From Pseudomonadota bacterium (GTDB lineage: Bacteria; Desulfobacterota; GWC2-55-46; JADFVP01), in contig JADFVP010000181.1 of the NCBI GenBank assembly GCA_015222595.1, positions 1-15,871 on the forward strand: DNA of 15,871 nt. The letters run 5' to 3'. This document shows positions 12,568 to 15,871 of this stretch, piece after piece. Both the position numbers and the translations under genes were made by a program. The number at the start of each line of letters is the position of its first letter. Position 1 is the first letter of the stretch. Under the pieces are notes generated by a model. The model was not told the DNA's origin. It saw nothing but the letters and a program-made list of their open reading frames with translations, and did not search any database.

Positions 12568-13710
12568 CTAGAGTGCTGCCGGGTTCAGCAGAGCCTGCAG
12601 GGCGGTGGCGAGGAGCGAGTTCTCGGCTCTTTCGCGCACTGCAACTCGAAAGAACGTCTCTTCAAGTCCCTTAAAGTTAGAGAGGTTCCGTATCAGTATC
12701 CCCTCTTCTTTTAAGAGCCGATCCTGGAGCCCGGTGGCCGTTACGCCGGGCGCGGTCGTCTCCACCATTAAAAAGTTTGCGCTCGACGGATAGACCCTAA
12801 GCCCTTCGATTTCTCCAAGCTCTTTTGTCATTATTCCGCGCTCGGTCTTCAGCCACTTTAGCGTCTCGGTAATAAAGGCGCTGTCTGCAAGGGCCGCAAC
12901 TCCTCCGGCAGTGGCGAGGCTGTTTACGGACCAGGGCGGCTGCACTGCCGCTATCTGTTCAATAGTGTCGGGGTGCGCACCGATAAAGCCGAGCCTTAGC
13001 CCGGCGATAGAGAAGAACTTGGTCATGCTGCGAAGCACAATGGTACTCTTCAACTCCGTTACCTCGGATAGAATAGATACATCCCCTTCTACAAAGTCGA
13101 TAAAGGCCTCGTCCACCACCAGTGTTGTTCCAGTGCCCTCCACTGCGCTGGCGAGTCGCAACAGTTCGCTCTTTTTTTTCAGCACGCCTGTCGGGTTTGC
13201 GGGGTTGGCCAGAAATAGCAGGTCGGGCTTCTCTTCGAGGGCTCTTTCCAGCAGGGCTTCGGTATCGAGGGTAAAGTCTCCGGCGGCTTCTCCGGCGTTG
13301 AAGTTTTCTATGTTGAAGTTCTCTATGGAGTAGCCGTTGACCTTGAGCGCGCGACGGTACTCGCTAAAGGCCGGCTCGACTATGAGCGCCTTCTTTTGAG
13401 AACCTGCCTGGTGAGAACCTGTATTGGAAGCAAACGCCTGGGCTATCAGGTAGATCAGTTCCGTGCTTCCGTTTCCGGCCACGATGTGCTTTGTGCCGAT
13501 AGAGTGAACACGGGCCAGCGCCTCTTTTATGTTGGTCTGCGTCGGGTCGGGGTAGGCTCCGAGCTTGCTCATTGCGGTCGCTATTGCCACTACCGTTTTG
13601 CCGGTAATGGAGCGCGGGTTCACGCTGGAGCTGAAGTCTATGATGCATTCGGGTGCAACGGATGAGGCCTTAGAGGCTTTGTACAGCTCGCCCCCGTGTC
13701 TGTATTCCAT
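12568..13710 (-). CDS. cobD: L-threonine-O-3-phosphate decarboxylase CobD (PLP enzyme, HisC-like fold)
   Basis: CobD decarboxylates threonine phosphate to (R)-1-amino-2-propanol phosphate, the linker that CbiB attaches to cobyric acid. The 380-residue protein is a fold-type I aminotransferase relative: FANPANPTG-type segment (LANPANPTGV), VVDEAFIDF, and the PLP lysine K231 in SMTKFFSIAGLRLGF. HisC is the close alternative. I prefer CobD because of the N-terminal HGG (residues 5-7) with the ECIIDFSSSVNP segment, and because cbiB lies in the same cluster. The ATG at 13710 has an AGGA about 11 nt upstream. A polar loop at about residues 95-105 (SNTGSHQAGSQKK) and the IENFNIENFN stretch near 130 each come from a 15-bp tandem duplication and look like recent additions. 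It is the last gene of the minus-strand cluster. Confidence 0.88.
   Translation of the reverse strand: MEYRHGGELYKASKASSVAPECIIDFSSSVNPRSITGKTVVAIATAMSKLGAYPDPTQTNIKEALARVHSIGTKHIVAGNGSTELIYLIAQAFASNTGSHQAGSQKKALIVEPAFSEYRRALKVNGYSIENFNIENFNAGEAAGDFTLDTEALLERALEEKPDLLFLANPANPTGVLKKKSELLRLASAVEGTGTTLVVDEAFIDFVEGDVSILSEVTELKSTIVLRSMTKFFSIAGLRLGFIGAHPDTIEQIAAVQPPWSVNSLATAGGVAALADSAFITETLKWLKTERGIMTKELGEIEGLRVYPSSANFLMVETTAPGVTATGLQDRLLKEEGILIRNLSNFKGLEETFFRVAVRERAENSLLATALQALLNPAAL
13297..13326. repeat. 15-bp in-frame tandem duplication in cobD (first)
   Basis: GTTGAAGTTTTCTAT (13297-13311) is followed at once by GTTGAAGTTCTCTAT (13312-13326), with one difference. On the coding strand it yields IENFN twice. 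Confidence 0.85.
13397..13421. repeat. 15-bp-period repeat in cobD (second)
   Basis: TGAGAACCTG occurs at 13397-13406 and 13412-13421, again with a 15-bp period. It underlies the polar TGSHQ-AGSQK loop of the protein. Confidence 0.7.
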
Positions 13711-13768
13711 AATAGAAAAAATCCTGTTTAGGTTGGTTTTTTTCGGTGTGCTAAATAATAAGTAGGCG

Positions 13769-14494
13769 CTACTTCTTGAGCACGGCCCTTGCGTCTACCG
13801 CAATTGCGCCTTCCGGGTAGACTATCAGCGGGCTTATCTCCAGTTCGCTCAAACTCTCGGTCTCTTCGACCACTGTAGAGATGGTAACAAGCGCATCGGC
13901 AATGGCGTCTAAATCTTTTTCCTTTAACTTTCTGCTCGTGCCGTTAGAGCCCTCTGTGTATTCGGCGCTCTTAAAGCCTCTGACCTCGTCAATCATTTTA
14001 AGGGCCTCTTCTTTGTCCACGGCCCCGAGCCTGAAGCTAACGTCTTTTATCCTGTCTATCTCTCCGGAGCCGGTGTGAAACATTACCACCATTCCGAACC
14101 GCTCGTTCTTTATCGCGCTTATGGTAACTTCTGCGCCGCGCGGCACCATCTCTTCTATCACAAAACCCTCAACAACGGCTACAGGGTTTTCGTCCGCAAT
14201 GTTCAAGAGCATCAGTGTCCAGCACTCTTCGAGGGCTTCTGTGTCTTTAAGCCCTATCGCAACCCCTCCGATAGCGGTCTTGTGGTCGACCTCTTCGGAG
14301 ACGATCTTGAGCACCAGCGGAAAGCCGAGCTTGTCGGTTACCCTGCGTGCTTCCGAGAGGTCGTTGACGTGGGTAAACTCGGGCACGGCAATGGAGCAGA
14401 GCTTCAACAGCTCCTTTGCCTCAGGCTCCACAAGGTGGCCCCTGCCGAGGTTTGCAACCTCGACAATCAGTTTTTCTATTCCGCTTCTATCCAT
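13769..14494 (-). CDS. ATP-grasp protein, beta-subunit type of ADP-forming acyl-CoA synthetase
   Basis: Proteins of this type transfer phosphate between an acyl phosphate on the alpha subunit and ADP, giving ATP from acyl-CoA. The 241-residue reading starts with ATG at 14494 (MDRSGIEKLI), with only a weak GGA before it; a longer TTG start at 14533 adds an unlikely leader. It shows the ATP-grasp_5 pattern: EPEAKELLKLCSIAVPEF, then FPLVLKIVSEEVDHKTAIGG with His71 at the position of the family's phosphorylated histidine, then VEGFVIEEMVPRGAEV and KDVSFRLGAVD. The glycine-rich loop normally read as FGLGGIFVE is here FHTGSGEIDRIK, so catalysis may be altered. The CoA-binding alpha subunit is not in the window. 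It sits in the minus-strand cluster, 58 bp before cobD and 148 bp after the DUF4149 gene. Confidence 0.8.
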   Translation of the reverse strand: MDRSGIEKLIVEVANLGRGHLVEPEAKELLKLCSIAVPEFTHVNDLSEARRVTDKLGFPLVLKIVSEEVDHKTAIGGVAIGLKDTEALEECWTLMLLNIADENPVAVVEGFVIEEMVPRGAEVTISAIKNERFGMVVMFHTGSGEIDRIKDVSFRLGAVDKEEALKMIDEVRGFKSAEYTEGSNGTSRKLKEKDLDAIADALVTISTVVEETESLSELEISPLIVYPEGAIAVDARAVLKK

Positions 14495-14642
14495 ATCTGT
14501 CCGAGTACATCTAAAAAAGTGGTTACGCAGCAATGGCGCACCCTAAGTGCGCACCGCCCCCGTCTTACTTTTCCGGAGGGGGAGCCGTAAGCGAGGTAGC
14601 CATTTGCGGCCTTGTAATTCTCTCTTGCGCCTGTAGATGTCC

Positions 14643-15110
14643 TCAGAGCTGAAGCTCCCTGGAGGTCAGGTAGACAAGGAAGAGACCGAGAAGAATTACA
14701 GAGAGGTTCAGTACCGCGCTCAGTGCATGAACGCGTTTGAACTTCGAGCGTAAATCTTCAGTATTAACAGTCTCTTCGGCAGTTTTTATCTCGGCCTTAA
14801 TGTTTCTGGCATTTTTCCCGACTACGAGTCCGGAGTAAAATGTAACGCCGAGCATCACAGCGAGCAGAAGTATGCGAAGGGCCGGAAAAGATTTCTGCAT
14901 ATACGAGAGCGCAATGAGGCTGCCTAACGTAATAACGCTGGCCGCGTAGCCAAGAAGCCAGTACTTGGGAAAGAGGTGGCCCACCACCTCTCCGGCGGTC
15001 TCTCTCGGCAGGTTCTTGAAGATAACCGGCGTTGCTATTAAGGTGAAGAAGATGAGAGAGCCGACCCAGACGGTTATGCCGAGCAAGTGGATGAATCTGA
15101 GAATATGCAC
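14643..15110 (-). CDS. DUF4149 family integral membrane protein
   Basis: The protein has 155 residues and four predicted membrane helices (about 4-26, 50-70, 76-96 and 130-150), with a charged cytoplasmic or periplasmic loop at about 100-128. It starts with GTG at 15110, preceded by GAGG 8 nt upstream. The N-terminal stretch FIHLLGITVWVGSLIFFTLI followed by ATPVIFKNLP is the DUF4149 (TMEM205-like) pattern, with the conserved Trp-x-Gly-Ser and a Pro before a Phe in the first helix and turn. The family has no established function, though relatives occur near copper or haem-related genes. It lies 41 bp after cbiB on the same strand, so it is probably co-transcribed with the cobalamin genes. No direct link to cobalamin is visible in its sequence. 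Confidence 0.8.
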   Translation of the reverse strand: MHILRFIHLLGITVWVGSLIFFTLIATPVIFKNLPRETAGEVVGHLFPKYWLLGYAASVITLGSLIALSYMQKSFPALRILLLAVMLGVTFYSGLVVGKNARNIKAEIKTAEETVNTEDLRSKFKRVHALSAVLNLSVILLGLFLVYLTSRELQL

Positions 15111-15151
15111 CAGTGGGACCTCGCTTTATATTTTTTAAAGCACCTAATATG

Positions 15152-15871
15152 CTAGATGAAAGTTCTGACTACTGTAACGCAAAGAGACATTAAAAAGGCC
15201 GCCCCGACCATTATCCGAATGGTCGCGCCAAGCTCCGCCGCTGTGGCGCGGCGCTCTCCGGAGCCGATGTACGGTTTATCCGTAACAACGCCCCCGTAGG
15301 TGGCGGGCCCGCCAAAACGGATGTTGAGCGCTCCGGCCACTGCGGCCTCTACTATTCCTGCGTTCGGGCTTGGGTGCTTTCTGCCGTCTCTTATGACGGT
15401 CTTCAGTGCGCCCATAAAGTCGTAGCGGAGAACAAAAGAGAGTATGACCATGAGGGCCGCAGTCAGGCGGGCCGGCAGGTAGTTGGCAATGTCGTCTGTA
15501 CGGGCCGCAGCAGAGCCGAAGTCTCTGTAGCGCTCATTCTTGTAGCCGACCATTGAGTCGAGCGTATTTACCGCCTTATAGGCTATCATCAAAGGAGGCC
15601 CGCCGATGGCGAGATAGAAGAGCGGGGCGATGATGCCGTCGGAGGTGTTCTCGGCCACCGTCTCTGAGGCCGCGCCGATGATTTCCTCTTTGGTTAGCGC
15701 TCCGGTGTCGCGCCCGACTATACGCGAGAGCCGTCTGCGTGCGCTCTCTATTCCCTCTGTTTCGAGCGCTGTTAATACGGCGCGTGCCTCGGCGCCGAGC
15801 GACCGTATAGAGAGCGAGGCCCAAACCAGATAGATGGAGAGCCCGATGAAGAGCGGAGCTGAGTAGAGGTA
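15152..15871 (-). CDS. cbiB: Adenosylcobinamide-phosphate synthase CbiB, N-terminal part cut by window edge
   Basis: CbiB is an inner-membrane enzyme that attaches aminopropanol phosphate to cobyric acid, giving adenosylcobinamide phosphate. The frame is open from the right edge (15871) to the stop at 15152, giving 239 residues of about 315; roughly the first 75 are outside. Diagnostic motifs are SETVAENTSDGIIAPLFY, the CbiB signature YKAVNTLDSMVGYKNERY followed by FGSAAARTDDIANYLPARL, RDGRKHPSPNAGIVEAAVAG and FGGPATYGG. Several hydrophobic stretches, including the last one at the C terminus, match the multi-pass membrane topology. Starting the frame at the internal GTG (15658) would delete conserved sequence, so the gene clearly continues off the window. 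Its substrate supplier CobD is encoded three genes downstream in the same cluster. Confidence 0.96.
   Translation of the reverse strand, partial: YLYSAPLFIGLSIYLVWASLSIRSLGAEARAVLTALETEGIESARRRLSRIVGRDTGALTKEEIIGAASETVAENTSDGIIAPLFYLAIGGPPLMIAYKAVNTLDSMVGYKNERYRDFGSAAARTDDIANYLPARLTAALMVILSFVLRYDFMGALKTVIRDGRKHPSPNAGIVEAAVAGALNIRFGGPATYGGVVTDKPYIGSGERRATAAELGATIRIMVGAAFLMSLCVTVVRTFI

Noticed and set aside
12554..12568. GGCTTACCGGTAGCC as a terminator between the convergent queF and cobD genes.
   Set aside because: The dyad has almost no loop, overlaps the cobD stop and has no T tract on either strand.
12568..13710. Histidinol-phosphate aminotransferase HisC.
   Set aside because: The fold is shared, but the N-terminal HGG and the cbiB gene in the same cluster favour CobD; no other histidine gene is in the window.
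14531..14560. Hairpin GCGCAC-N5-GTGCGC upstream of the ATP-grasp gene as a regulatory site or terminator.
   Set aside because: Six base pairs with no T tract and no other signal; not distinguishable from chance.
15576..15824. An 82-codon minus-strand frame rich in arginine inside cbiB.
   Set aside because: It is an out-of-frame reading of the CbiB coding sequence, whose conserved motifs are in the other frame.

Overview
This 15.9 kb window reads as a chromosomal segment of a GC-rich Gram-negative bacterium, most likely a deltaproteobacterium-like lineage. The evidence is indirect. GlnE points to Proteobacteria or Actinobacteria, a lipoprotein with a classical lipobox and a periplasmic-type Do protease point to a Gram-negative envelope, and a DUF1844 protein is typical of deltaproteobacterial and related genomes. 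Genes are densely packed, and ATA is used often for isoleucine despite the GC-rich background. The content is mainly housekeeping: I see no transposase, integrase, CRISPR array or defence cassette.

Left part (1-3132, minus strand): the C-terminally cut glnE (glutamine synthetase adenylyltransferase/deadenylase) lies behind a small lipoprotein gene of unknown function. That lipoprotein gene has a very good sigma70-type promoter that fires away from clpB.

Protein-quality-control block (3126-8488, plus strand): clpB (disaggregase) and hsp20 (small heat-shock protein) each have their own promoter with the same GCTTGACAA core. The hsp20 -35 box overlaps the clpB stop codon. After a terminator-like region come a DUF1844 gene and a membrane-anchored HtrA/DegP protease. 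ClpB, Hsp20 and HtrA together form a stress-protein neighbourhood: aggregate holding, disaggregation, and envelope proteolysis.

ubiX, serS and tRNA-Ser (8561-10733, plus strand): a flavin prenyltransferase, then seryl-tRNA synthetase followed directly by one of its own substrates, tRNA-Ser(UGA), which has a plausible promoter of its own.

Non-coding stretch 10734-11139: this holds an A/T-rich palindrome abutting the tRNA CCA end, two copies of a 126-bp-period repeat carrying GCGAACGC hairpins, and a perfect 19-bp-stem bidirectional terminator that closes both flanking transcription units.

Right part: on the minus strand, a secreted protein ends in a cupredoxin-like domain in which all four expected copper ligands appear to be replaced. 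queF (queuosine synthesis, plus strand) has a leader with two mutually exclusive pairings. A minus-strand cluster then runs cbiB (cut by the right edge), a DUF4149 membrane protein, an ADP-forming acyl-CoA synthetase beta-type ATP-grasp protein, and cobD. CobD makes the aminopropanol phosphate that CbiB attaches to cobyric acid, so the two ends of this cluster are consecutive steps of cobalamin nucleotide-loop assembly.

The observations most worth following up are the ligand-less cupredoxin, the hairpin repeat element beside the tRNA, the queF leader, the serS/tRNA-Ser pairing and the operator-like dyad in the lipoprotein promoter.
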